Part shown: in pieces, positions 44,041-55,600 of the stretch
How the letters are laid out: each line of letters begins with the position of its first letter
How positions within the stretch are numbered: the stretch's first letter is position 1
DNA from: Litsea cubeba
Lineage: Eukaryota > Streptophyta > Magnoliopsida > Laurales > Lauraceae
Direction of reading: 5' to 3'
Assembly: GCA_012931725.1 (NCBI GenBank)
Contig: CM022951.1
Coordinates: 8,676,953-8,740,952 of the forward strand
DNA: 64,000 bases
The notes under the pieces: model-generated
Databases searched by the model: none
Told to the model about the DNA's origin: nothing
What the model saw: only the letters and a program-made list of their open reading frames with translations
Translations under genes and position numbers: made by a program

Positions 44041-44395
44041 TGTTAAAAATCCAACGTTTTAAGGGTTAATTCATTATCCGGGAGTCCAATTTACGAGCCG
44101 TCAGTTCCTGCAAGTTAATTTCGCCTCGAGCGAGGTGCTCGTGTCGGTTTCCAATTTTTCGGAGCCTTTTCCTATTCCGTACGCCCTGCGGGCCGTTTTC
44201 GAACCTAAGTGTTGGAAAATCCTATGTTTTCCTTCTAATTCTCTAACCCGGAGTCCTATTTGCGAACTGTCAGTTTCGTCAATTTACTTTATCCTCGAGC
44301 GAAGTGATCGCGCCGGTTTCCAAATTTTTCGGTGGCCGTTTCCTACTCCGGACCTCCGGCGGGCAGTTTTTCGATCCTCAGTGTTGGAAAATCCT
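44041..44395. repeat. Two detached, diverged satellite monomers
   Basis: GAGCCGTCAGTTCCTGCAAG, GTGCTCGTGTCGGTTTCC, CGGGCCGTTTTCGAACC and AAGTGTTGGAAAATCC show two degenerate copies of the 172-bp satellite, 4.5 kb from the main array, with CCTCGAGCG in place of the usual ACCCACGAGCG. Confidence 0.88.
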
Positions 44396-44557
44396 TTTTC
44401 ATTTTTATTTTACTTCGGTAAAACTATTGCTGACATGGATGATAGAGTGAGGCCTTGAAGGATGTGGTGTGAATGTGATTGAGATCTAGATCTAGGATTA
44501 TGGCCTTCTCCTCTTAAAAAGAAAAAGAAAAAAAACGGTGCTAGTAGTTGTTGGAAT

Positions 44558-44675
44558 ATGAATTTTGGCCCAATAGTTTCAGCCGCTTGTTTGAAGAAAT
44601 GGGAGCCTCATTATGATGAGTACCGGGCTGAGATGTGCAATGCCATGTCGATTAATGATGAATCCAAGAACATAG
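44558..44675 (+). pseudogene. Left half of an ORF split by the CACTA element (other half 62158-62253)
   Basis: The frame reads CLKKWEPHYDEYRAEMCNAM and SINDESKNI up to the CACTA terminus. Removing the transposon and one ATAG continues the frame at 62162 with VTKRIYKNYKQ and then SSPQFLGVPPMSS to a stop at about 62253. Upstream, no start or earlier exon was fixed. The KKWEPHYDEYRAEM...YKQ pattern is faintly like the C-terminal part of plant RNA-dependent RNA polymerases, but this is a weak guess. Confidence 0.5.
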
Positions 44676-45110
44676 CACTACTAGAAAAAAGGGTTTTTAT
44701 ATCGGCTAAAAACCGATATAAAAGACCTATTATATCGGTTTTTGAGTGAATTTCAAACCGATATAAGTACCCCCGATATAAAAGATAAACGGAACCGATA
44801 TAATAAGTGTAATATTTCATATCGGTTAAGCCTAAAGCGATGTAATATCATATGTATTTATATCATAAATTATAGCCAAACCGATATAATTTATAGGCAA
44901 ACCGATATAACTTATAGCCAAACCGATATAATTAATATATGTTATATCGGTTTCATATGGTTTTTTATATCAGTTTCATAATAACCGATATAATTGATTA
45001 AGAATAACCGATATAAAAAATATGTAATTACTTTGTTATTACATATATTTTATATCGGTTTCATATGGTTTATTATATCGGTTACATTATAACCGATATA
45101 ATTTCACAAT
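44676..45110. repeat. Left subterminal repeats of the CACTA element
   Basis: About 20 copies of AACCGATATAA or its complement TTATATCGGTT, in both orientations, some as close inverted pairs. They are likely binding sites for the TNPA-like protein. This layout is known for En/Spm. Confidence 0.88.
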
Positions 45111-45801
45111 TTATTTATTTTTTAATATGAAAAGATCTGCTGTACCACGACCAAAAAATGCAATATACCTCAATATACTAACATCTAAACAACCAAAATC
45201 TTTGTATATATATATATATAAACAAAAATGCCCTTACAATGCATTAATTGATATGATAAGGCATTGAAATAATGATGAGATGGAGAAAAACAAAAGGAAT
45301 CTTCCACCAAAGTTGGCACATGCTTCAAGAGGGCCCCACTAGGTTGTATGTACCGTAAGATGATAAGAACCGTCCTTATAGGACCCATGATTCATGACAA
45401 GGCAATAGAAACATAGGAAAATTAAATTTTCCATTCGAACGATTCCGTGCGTCTTTCGGTGAGATAATTCTCGAGTAACATCCTCAAAAAGATCTTATAA
45501 TGCATTGGGTGAGTAAGGCTTCAGTGATGATGTACAAAATTGAAAATTTCACCTCCATTAGGGTGTCTTTATATGCAGACCAAGTTAGCAATGAGACGAA
45601 TATTGGTAGACCAAATCATGATCACTTCCATTCCTTTGGTTCTGATTTGGCGGGACAATGCAAGCAACTAAAACTACATGCACAAAATCTATTTTCTTTC
45701 CTTGTCACCTCCATTAACATGCATTCCCTCTTAGTTATGACCTCAAAGAAAATGAAATACTGATTAAAAGGAGCCTTTATTAAGTGAATGCAACAGAGTA
45801 C
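45111..45801. other. CACTA interior, no gene
   Basis: A (TA)n run lies near 45208-45222. No coding motif. Confidence 0.4.
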
Positions 45802-46014
45802 CTGGGTAAGAGATTTCCAGTCATTGTTAGCAGATCCGATATATATGTCATTACCATCTGATATCCAAACTTTTGCATGGACAATGCCTGAACCCCACCA
45901 ATCACTAAGAAGTAAGGTCACATTCTTCACATTTGGTCTTCCATATGCAAGATCAGCTGATTCTTTATCATAATCAGGATAGACTCCAGAGTGCTGCAGG
46001 ATCCTGTAGCATAG
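45802..46014 (-). pseudogene. Captured exon of a phospholipase-D-like protein
   Basis: Bounded by CTACAG acceptor and CAG|GTACTC donor on the minus strand. It reads ILQHSGVYPDYDKESADLAYG, then LLSDWWGSGIVHAKVWISDG and NDIYIGSANNDWKSLTQ. The second HKD motif of the PLD superfamily (HxKxxxxD, here HAKVWISD) is complete. The exon is open, but only this exon is present, so no active enzyme is made. It resembles the PLD3/4-like plant proteins rather than classical C2-PLDs. Confidence 0.72.
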
Positions 46015-46784
46015 CCATTGCCATTATGAAGCTAGATGAGTTTACCAATTTGAAAATGGAAAAACATGCATGACCATATCCACATTCTTTATCAAACAAG
46101 CAAGATCAGTTGTTGTGCTCATGAAAAAACTCACTAAATAAATATTATAATTTGATCTTTGAATGACTTTTGTGATGATTATGTATACAATATGAACACT
46201 TTAGCATCAGATAAAATGATGACTTCCACTTCAAAAATGAGGCATCAGTATCACATTCAAAAGTGAATGGAAAGAACATTTCAGAATTGAGACAATATGT
46301 GCAAACATTTCAGAGTAGGAACAAAACATATATATGAACATGGATTCACAACAACCAATCAGAAATGTTTTTTGCATGACACAAACCTGATTATTAAATA
46401 CAGAGTCATGGTATATGAAAGGGTCATGATCTGAAATTTGTGAAACACCCACAACAATATCCGACTCATGGTAAATATAATCACCATGACTTCAAGATTA
46501 GACATTAATTTGATGGTTAATTGGTTAGTGCTTACAGTTTTCTTTGAAGTTTAGAAAGAACTGGATCATGTTGGGCAACTCCTCATCACTGGCTATGTAA
46601 TAATCAGCATATATATTAAATATGGCAATCTGTGAATGAAAAAACACTTGAGAAACTAAAGCATAGTATATATATATATATATATATCTAAACAACAAAA
46701 ACCTTTATATATATAAACAAATTAATTTCTATGTACATATATACACATGCATAGTATAGTATAGGTGAATGGCATAAATGGATG
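46015..46784. other. CACTA interior with an unassigned exon-like stretch
   Basis: Minus-strand 46627-46535 reads IAIFNIYADYYIASDEELPN after a CACAG acceptor; I cannot assign it. A (TA)n run lies at 46670-46687. Confidence 0.35.
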
Positions 46785-47445
46785 AAGTAGGCGCAGACCA
46801 TTATCCAAACACCCAAAGTGTGTCTCTTGCAGCCCTTTTTGAAGGCTCAAAGCTTCAGTCAGTAGAAAAGTAAGGCTTGATTGCTTCAATAAATACATCA
46901 CATAATCGGTAGTGCCACCATGAATACACTGCTGTAGATGCATCTGAGAATTCATATGATTCAAAGGATGACACAGCTTTGAATATGGCTTTGTTTAAAA
47001 CTGACAGTATCCATTTGCAAGTAAACGGCATGGAATCCACATCAAACTTCAAAGGAGGCACATATATTCATCTCCAAGTTTGCTCATAGCAAATCGTATG
47101 GCATTCCACAATTTATTGCACCATTGCCGATAACCAACGACCCTTTGTATGTCCAAGTTTATCCTATCAGACTAAAGAAAAGAAAAAGAAGACTTGATTG
47201 ATATAGAACATAAAGAAAATCAGAGGGTAAAAGGTCACAACCAAGAAACTCATAAAAAAGAGAACCTGAGCTGTATATGATACGAGAGCAAACCGGAGTG
47301 CATCTGCACCACATTCAGCAATTCCAGTTGGAAAGTCTTTCTTTTGTCCTTCCCTTGCAATGAGCAGCTCACTTTGATCCAAATTACCCTCTTCCAATCT
47401 TTTATGGAGGCCTTCCAACGATATTCCATATAAAGACACCTGCCT
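46785..47445 (-). pseudogene. Captured valyl-tRNA synthetase fragment, anticodon-binding region
   Basis: Two exons on the minus strand. The first (about 47445-47266) reads GISLEGLHKRLEEGNLDQSE, KKDFPTGIAECGADALRFAL and VSYTAQ before a GT donor. The second starts at 47171 after TTTAG and reads NLDIQRVVGYRQWCNKLWNA, PFTCKWILSVLNKAI, YSWWHYRLCDVFIEAIKPYF, and then after a frame change ARDTLWVCLDNGLRLLHPFM. These are the post-KMSKS and anticodon-binding regions of plant ValRS. A stop after PYFSTD breaks the frame. The KMSKS segment itself is replaced by the minisatellite at 47455-48165. A second piece of the same gene is at 50851-51105. Confidence 0.85.
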
Positions 47446-47454
47446 CCTCTTCTT

Positions 47455-48165
47455 CCACCACCCTGCACACACACACCCTGCACACCCACCTGCTGCACAC
47501 ACCCACCCTGCACAGCCCATTCTTCTTCCACCACCCTGCACACACCCACCTGCTGCACACTCACTGCCTCTTCTTCTTCCACCACCCTGCACACACCCAC
47601 CTGCACACCCACCTGCTCCACACCCACCTGCACACCCACTGCCTCCTCTTCTTCCACCACCCTGCACACACCCATCCTGCACACACCCACCTGAACAGCC
47701 ACCTGCACACCCACCTGCTGCACACCCACCTGCACACCCACTGCTTCCTCTTCTTCCACCACCCTGCACACACCCACCCTGCACACACCCACCTGAACAG
47801 CCACCTTCACACCCACCTGCACACCCACTGCCTCCTCTTCTTCCACCACCCTGCACACACCCACCCTGCACACCCCACCTGCTGCACCACCCTGCACACA
47901 CCCACCTGAACAGCCACCTGCTGCACACCCACCTGCACACCCACTGCCTCCTCTTCTTCCACCACCCTGCACACACCCACCTGCACATCCACCTGCTGCA
48001 CACCCACCTGCACACCCACTGCCCCCTCTTCTTCCACCACCCTGCACACAGCCACCCTGCACACACCCACATGAACAGCCACCTGCACACCCACCTGCTG
48101 CACACCCACCTGCACACCCACTGCTTCCTCTTCTTCCACCACCCTGCACACACCCACATGAACAG
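47455..48165. repeat. GC-rich minisatellite 1 in the CACTA element
   Basis: Built from CCACCTGCACACCCACCTG, CTGCTGCACACCCACCTG and CACCCTGCACACACCCACC, with longer blocks ending ACTGCCTCCTCTTCTTCCAC about every 60-110 bp. It has a strong strand bias (C-rich plus strand). Long frames on either strand are repeat-encoded. Nearly the same array recurs at 51150-51860. Confidence 0.95.
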
Positions 48166-49194
48166 GCAGAAGAAAGAAGAAAAAAGGCACAGAGATAAAT
48201 TATTTTTCAAGGACTATCAATCACAAAGAGATTAATCCACTATAAAATGGAATTGGTTTATTTAAACACATGAAAGCACCCATCTGAATCGCCCATGAAG
48301 AGAAGCTAGGCTTCGAGCTTTCTAATGGATGATGGTGCCCTTCATGTGTTCAATGCAAAAGAGTAAAAGGACTCAACTATCTGGATTCCATGCTTTTCAA
48401 TGTGAAGGAGATAAGACAGTAGACAGCCAATGACAACGATCAGCGCCAATACCCACTCTACAAGAAACAGAGCAACAAAATAAGAAATATCAGAAAAAAC
48501 CCCAAAACTTCTTATCTGAAAATAACTTCTTATTCGAGCTGTTTGTGAATAACAAAATAATGTATATCAAAAGATCCTGATAATTCAAACCCTTCATGTG
48601 ATTGATGGCAGTCCCAAATGAGCCCCACAAAAGAGAATGACACCATAATCTCATACTACATCAGGCCTTAATCAAATGAATAGATAAAGAATACAAGAAC
48701 CAAAAAAACAAATTTTGTTACTCTTACTGCCACATGTCATATAATGGATTTATAATGAGGCAGTCATCCTGCCATACACATGGGACCCTCTTTGATATCA
48801 ACATCCAATAAATGCGCTCCAGCAGGAATCGCTCATGACCAGTAAACTTGTCTGATCAGGCAATCGAAATTGTTCATGAGCTAGCACACAGATAACACAA
48901 AATACTGTAATGGTTAAGAGACAACATTGCAAGAGATCAATTATTTGAATGTTTAAGGGCAAAGAAGCAGATCACTCCGATGATATTAAATCAAAGAAAC
49001 CATCAAAAGAGAGACAATTGAAAACAATAAACAAAAGAATATTAACCATTAAATCAAATAGGTAGTAGAGAGAAAAATAAACAGTCAAACAAATGCATTA
49101 CAGCCATAAGAACAAAGCAGAAATCCAATTCACAGAATTTGAAGAAGACAAATGAAAGAATACTCAAGATTCAACCAAACCCATGAAAACACAC
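48166..49194. other. CACTA interior, no recognised gene
   Basis: May include intron or flanking sequence of the captured genes. No protein was recognised. Confidence 0.35.
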
Positions 49195-49331
49195 CTTTGA
49201 ATTCTCTTCTTGGCATCCTTGCTGATCTCTGATGGATTATCATTTGGTTCCAACCTCTTCTTGAGCATCTCATTCCCCCATTTCAACCCATCCACAGTCA
49301 CATCCCCACACCACAAGATCCCTTTTATCAA
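49195..49331 (-). pseudogene. Captured exon of an ERD7/senescence-domain protein
   Basis: A 137-bp exon with GGCAG acceptor and AAAG|GTGTG donor. It reads LIKGILWCGDVTVDGLKWGN and MLKKRLEPNDNPSEISKDAK, the start of the senescence domain found in plant ERD7-type dehydration/senescence proteins. No neighbouring exons were recognised. It lies between the two ValRS pieces on the same strand. Confidence 0.75.
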
Positions 49332-50850
49332 CTGCCAAGGTCATTGAAAAAATTAGATTATACACATGCAAGTGAGATCTTAGAATGAAAGAAATAAGCA
49401 CTAATTTTTTAAAAAAACCATAAAGATGTGCCCTATAAGTGAAATAATATAAAGGCAAAAACCTGGAAGCCAACATAATCATAAAGGCCCAATAAAATAA
49501 AACAGGCTATACTCCCTCAAGGGGGTGAAAACAAAGGACTCCACAAACAAGAAATCCATTGAAGATTTGCAAATGCAAATGGAAGGCACACCTGGTAGCC
49601 AAAATACCCTGAACAGTAAAAGGGGCAGACATAAGACTTTAACCCATTGCTCCCAAGTATTGGATGAAAGCCGAAACATCACATGATTCTCCATTTTGGG
49701 AAAAGAAACAGTGCCACAACCTCCATTTGCATATTTTCATAAATGATCTCCCAATAGATCTTAAAAGGTCAATGTTTCTCAAATCTAATGGTTTACTGCT
49801 AACATCCAACAGTTCATATGGGACCCCATGGACAATTTCATGATTCACTTGTTCAAACTTTTGCCAACAATGGAAAGATATATTTACCCAGAGATTGAAA
49901 GTTAAAAAATAATAATAATCAAAATAGGACAAAGAAGTACTCTCTCCTTCCTTCACAGCTATCTTCTCCTTTCTACTTACCCTTCTTCCTCCTTTCTTTC
50001 TAGCTTCTTTTGCTTCCTTTCAATAGCCTTGAGAAGTTCGCTGGGTGTCACTACAATATAGAACTTACATCAACATTAATGTCAAGCTCAGTTAAGCATG
50101 GGCAGGCTCATGAGAAGATTACTGCATGAGGCTGGAGTTATGTTGAGATTATATCAATGAAAGAGAAATCAGAGTTTTCCAATGCATAGAGCAATGCAGG
50201 AAACCTAAGTAAAAAATCTTGCCAAAATACCCACATGATCTAACCGAAAATCACACAAACCTTACAAGGAATTGTGCAAAATTCCCAAAATTCAAGAGAA
50301 GATCATAAAAAATTGTCTGCTAGGAATAAAAGATTCAGATGAAGCAGAAGTTAGACATGCTTTGAAGATATTTAAGGACCAATATGACAACACAGTGACC
50401 CAATAATCATAAAGGGAGATTCATCAAAACAATTTTCGCGGTCACAAATATGTCTGAAGCAGATGTTATTCATTAAAACAACACAGTGACCCAACTGTTA
50501 TTTGTGAATGCAGATGTAATATATCATATACTATATAGTTCCATACAGCTCTATCTCAAGTTCCAATACTTAAAGTTCTGATTCATAAAGTCTCACTTTC
50601 TCTGATTAAAAAAAACTCACCATCATAGTCTATGTTATCCGGCAGGTAGAATATTACATATTTGTGTAAAACAGGTCTGACACCAATTGTGGAGTGTGTA
50701 GATGGAACATCATATTATGAAGTTAGAAACAGGATCCATGTAAAGGTGACTGTAACTTGCTAGCACATGACATTGGCATCTACCCTTGTTTGTTTTTGGT
50801 TGTTTTACTTCATCAGCAAAATAACATATGTAAAAGGAATCACAGGTTAC
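49332..50850. other. CACTA interior, no recognised gene
   Basis: Several short frames without known motifs. Possibly introns of captured genes. Confidence 0.35.
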
Positions 50851-51105
50851 CTTTCTAAAAGGAACATCACCTCCCAGCTTCATACCCAGCATCACCATCC
50901 GGGCAACCCAGAAAAAGAGAATGTCATGTCCAGTTTCAAGCACTGATGTTGGGTAAAATACCCTGAAATCTACTGTACCATCCAAGCACAGATAATGGAA
51001 ACAGACCAGAAGAAAACCATGTGTCTAGTACATCTGGGTCTCGAGCAATCTGAAATTTCTTCCCAGAGAACAGGTTTTTGCCTCTGAAAGAGCTTCTTCC
51101 TCATT
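50851..51105 (-). pseudogene. Captured valyl-tRNA synthetase fragment, catalytic region
   Basis: The minus strand reads QIARDPDVLDTWFSSGLFPL, then VFYPTSVLETGHDILFFWVA and RMVMLGMKLGGDVPFRK before a GTAACC donor (50850). This is the conserved class I ValRS region just before KMSKS. A small deletion after LSVLGW changes frame, so it is not functional. In an intact gene the 47445-46785 piece would follow after the KMSKS exon. Confidence 0.87.
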
Positions 51106-51149
51106 TCTTCCAACCACCCAATGGTCATTGGTCGTCCTCTAGCAACACA

Positions 51150-51860
51150 TACCACCTGCTGCACACCCACCTGCACACCCACTGCCTCCTCTTCTTCCAC
51201 CACCCTGCACACACCCACCCTGCACATCCCATTTTTCTGCACCCACCTGCACACACCCACCCTGCACAGCCCATATTTATGCACCACCCTGCACACACCC
51301 ACCTGCTGCACACCCACCTGCACACCCACTGCATCCTCTTCTTCCACCACCCTGCACACACCCACCCTGCACATCCCATTTTTCTGCACCCACCTGCACT
51401 CACCCACCCTGCACATCCCATTTTTCTGCACCACCCTGCACACACCCACCCTGCACAGCCCTGTTTTATGCACCACCCTGCACACACCCACCTGCACACC
51501 CACCTGCTGCACACCCACCTGCACACCCACTGCTTCCTCTTCTTCCACCACCCTGCACACACCCACCCTGCACACACCCACCTGAACAGCCACCTTCACA
51601 CCCACCTGCACACCCACTGCCCCCTCTTCTTCCACCACCCTGCACACAGCCACCCTGCACACACCCACATGAACAGCCACCTGCACACCCACCTGCTGCA
51701 CACCCACCTGCACACCCACTGCTTCCTCTTCTTCCTGAACCCTGCACACACCCACCCTGCACACACCCACATGAACAGCCACCTGCACACCCACCTGCTG
51801 CACACCCACCTGCACACCCACTGCTTCCTTTTCTTCCACCACCTGCACACCCACCTCTGT
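51150..51860. repeat. GC-rich minisatellite 2 in the CACTA element
   Basis: Same units, orientation and length (about 710 bp) as 47455-48165. It also has blocks with CATCCCATTTTTCTGCACC and CAGCCC(A/T)TATTTATGCACC not seen in the first array. It abuts the ValRS catalytic fragment just as the first abuts the second ValRS fragment. Confidence 0.95.
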
Positions 51861-52170
51861 TCATATAATCAATACACACATTCCAAAACCTGTACATGCA
51901 TTTCAACTTGTACCACCATTCCAAACCTGAAGGTCATAACAATCGAACTATAGACCAAAAAATCCAAGTCCATTCCATGATTCAAATTGAAACTAAATGT
52001 ATTAACGCATACAAAATTCAAAATTCATTAAAAAGGGATAACTCCCAAAGCTCAATTACTAAAGAAAAAGCCCATTTCAAACTCAATTCTTGAGGACTAT
52101 GTCTTTAATCTTGCATCATCTAGAAGAAGGAAATAGAGCCATACAAGAAAAGTTAAGGTTTTGAAGGTCA
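51861..52170. other. CACTA interior, no gene
   Basis: AT-rich, nothing recognised. Confidence 0.4.
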
Positions 52171-52172
52171 GG

Positions 52173-52380
52173 CCATGGGATGTACAAAAATTTGAACTAT
52201 ATATTCTTCCATGGGATGTACAAAGATTTGAACTATATATTCTTCCATGGGATGTACAAAGTATCTACATTGTCTTCCATGGGATGTACCAAAATTTGAA
52301 CTATATATTCTTCCATGGGATGTGCAAAGTATCTATATTGTCTTCCATGGGATGTACAAAAATTTGAACTATATATAAAC
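52173..52380. repeat. Six tandem units of 36/32 bp
   Basis: CCATGGGATGTACAAA occurs at 52173, 52209, 52245, 52277, 52313 and 52345 (spacing 36, 36, 32, 36, 32), each followed by either TTTGAACTATATATTCTT or GTATCTA.ATTGTCTT. Confidence 0.93.
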
Positions 52381-52630
52381 AAAAAAACCAAAAGTATGTA
52401 TATGTACTATGTAGCATATGATGCCCCAGTGTACCGCTGCTTCCCCGATTAGTTCTTCAATGAAAAATGGACCTACAAGGCATAAATCACTTCATCGATC
52501 AATACTTTGCAGGAGAAGCCTAGCTAACAAATATATATGCTTCATATCTCATGCATGAAGAACTATATAGTAAAATGACAAAACATGCATTCATGACAAT
52601 TTAGAGGCAAAAGCATAGAAATTAATGTAC

Positions 52631-55600
52631 CTATTCTCCATTGTTGATAAAATCTAAAATGTATTCAACTAACTCCAAACGTAAATCATTAAGCTCCTCG
52701 TTGCCATATGTCGCTGCCTCCCCAAGTTCTTTTAACTTAGATTTTGTCGACACGAGAGGATCTTCCATAAGGTGCTTCATAAATTTCATTACATAAACCC
52801 CGCATTCCTTTTTCCCCGTTTGCTTAGGGCACTACATAGAGACCATAAAAAACATACAAAAAGGATTAGGAAGTATGTGTGATATCATAAACACAATTAT
52901 TCATTGCTCACCTTCACCAATTCCCAAGTCGGATTTCCTTTAATTCTTTTTCCCATTTCCATAGCTGCCACTTTCATCGCACTTCACACAAAGATATCCA
53001 TTACGACTTAGTATTTTAAAAGAGAACCCACATGAACAAATGAACAAGAAGAATTAATGAACTACTCACTCATTCACTATGAACTTTACATTCAAGTCAA
53101 CAACCTTGCGTACCAAGGAGTCCAACCAGAACACTTCCATTGATGTCATATCAATGACTAATAGAAGCCAATGACCCCTAAATCCATAAAAGCGGACGGA
53201 TTAAATGACAAATAAGATTTAATTACACACAAGTGGATATAAAATGACTACTAAGATAAATTGAAGACAAGTGAAAATATAGTAGACCCTTACATGGTGG
53301 AGTATGGAACAAGAATCAGTTGGTCCTTCTTTGCAATTTTCATTCTCTTTATCATGTTGCGTTTCATCTCTTCTTTGTCTCCAAAATCATTGAAATGTGC
53401 AGGATGGGAAAATCCATATCTTGATCGAGAATTTTCAAATCTATCGTAGAGAAACCTAAAGAAATAAGGTAAATAAAAGAGTCATAACATCAAATATATT
53501 AAAGACTGATAGTTCTTAGGAAAAGACAAATAGTTTACCTTTGGTATGCAGTCATTGAGTTAACCTCTAGCTTCTTCATGTTACAAAGATCTAACAAATC
53601 AGATTTTAAAAAATAATTGAATTCTATATCTTCTTCAAATACCCCTTTCTCAAGTGGAATACTTATTTGCCTTGATTTCATCATCTTTTCTATAATCTTG
53701 GCAAACTTTTGGAGCTGACTTGCCCCTTCACCATTAGTTGCATCATCATTTGTTGCATCACCATTAGCTGTAGAAGAATCATCAACCACACTCTACATGG
53801 AAATCCAAATAAAAATGACAAAGTTAATTACGGTAGTGTAACTTAAGCATAACTAATAAGAGTTGGAAAATACACTTTACCTTATCACCTAATATCACCC
53901 ATTTTTCAGGCCAAGCCACAAATGAGTTGTGTGCATCTAAAATAGTGGTCAAAATACCATGCACAGGTATAGGAAGAGGGGAATCAGGACATAATACACA
54001 ATCAATCGACACTCGTACATTGTGCTCCCCTAAAGAAGTATTGTGAATTTTTTCCAATGGTCCAGTCTTCCCATAAACCTTTCCTTTCGCAACAATCTTG
54101 TCCTTTGATCCCAAAGCCAATCTACAATTCTGCATCTTCAAATAATATATATATATAAGTACTAAATCTTACATCGACTAATTTATATAATGCGTTGAAA
54201 CTAATGTTGGTTGTAATTTCATAATTTAATAGCCGACCCATAAAACATACTTGCGGGGAACTAAGAATTTTTGATGATGTCTTGTTCACTTTTGAAGTAC
54301 CACCAGCTTCAAGCTGCATGTTATAAGAGTTAAATACGAATTCATATGGTTATTAAGCATATGCATATAGTTAGGTCCCTTAGTTAAGAAATCATGTATT
54401 CAACATATTCTACCAAAACAACAAAAAACTGTGGTTTGGTAAACTACCTGTTGACCTCTTAAAACGCCGCTACTATTGGATGCAATATTTTCTGAATGGG
54501 GAGAGTTCTGATGTGTCTCTTTATCCTTCACAATTTGTTCTAAAATTCTCACTCTTTCCTGAGATTCATGTAACTGGGCCAACAACTCCTCACTATACTT
54601 CTTTGTTCCGCGTTTTGGTATTTTGAAATAGGCCATTGGAGTGACATGCTTCCCTTCCCCTCTAACTCGTCCACAATGCTCCGGGGTACCCAAAGCCATA
54701 GTAAGAACATCATTGCTCCCCTCAGTTATTACAGCCCCCTCATTTACTTTCTTTTTCAGATCGTCCTACAATAACCATGACACCAATGAATCCCGAGCCG
54801 TATGTATACAGCTAATATTCAAATACCTTGATGCATGGTCATGCAAGGCACTTAGGGAGAATACTCTACCTTTGATGCACTCTTACAAAAAGTCTACAAC
54901 AATTTACAATTTCTCTGAGAATGGAAACTTACAATTTTTCCTACTACTTCCATTGTGGAATCATTTGAATATTCCCCGTTTTTGTTTTGACGAGCCAATT
55001 TCCATTTGACACTCCTATCTTCATGATCAACGAAAATGCCTGTCTCTATGGATTTTTTTTTCTATACATGAAATATGAAAACACAATTAAACATCTAAGT
55101 TAGTTTAGTTCAACCGTAAGAAACTATTTAAAATAGTTCTATACTAAATGTACTTACAATAGCTTCTTCAAGACCCGCATAGCCTGATCTGCTTAGTCGG
55201 TGTGCATACACATTATTGGACTGCCTTTTAGATTGTAGAATGTTTAACTCCTTAAAATTACAAAGAAGAAAATACATTAACGTACATACATCATCATATA
55301 AGACGGTGAGTGTCGCCAGTGTGGCTCAGTGCTGTGTGAGTGAGTGCAACAGTGTGGCTCCATAATTAATCTATAGAAGTAGATATATACCTGAAACTCT
55401 GGGGTCAACCTTGATTGCACAAATTCAGTCCAAACTAATTTGTCGATAAACTTATATTTTGTAGGTGGCTCCACAAGTAGTTCGGGATTATCTTTGAATG
55501 GAAGTATGTACTTAGTAGTCAGAGTTGTCCTGAATGTCCTCCACTTGAGGCCAATATCAGATATAACTTGAGCCCTCGTATTTTCGTCCAACACAAATCT

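Noticed and set aside
47167..48210. Long minus-strand frames of about 300-350 codons rich in Cys-Ala-Gly-Trp or Val-Gly-Val-Gln
   Set aside because: They are translations of the minisatellite in several frames at once (lack of stops follows from the unit). Only the short ValRS tail is real coding descent.
50970..51953. Long frames on both strands (His/Pro/Thr-rich on plus, Cys/Gly-rich on minus)
   Set aside because: Same reason: repeat-encoded frames of the second minisatellite, open on both strands.
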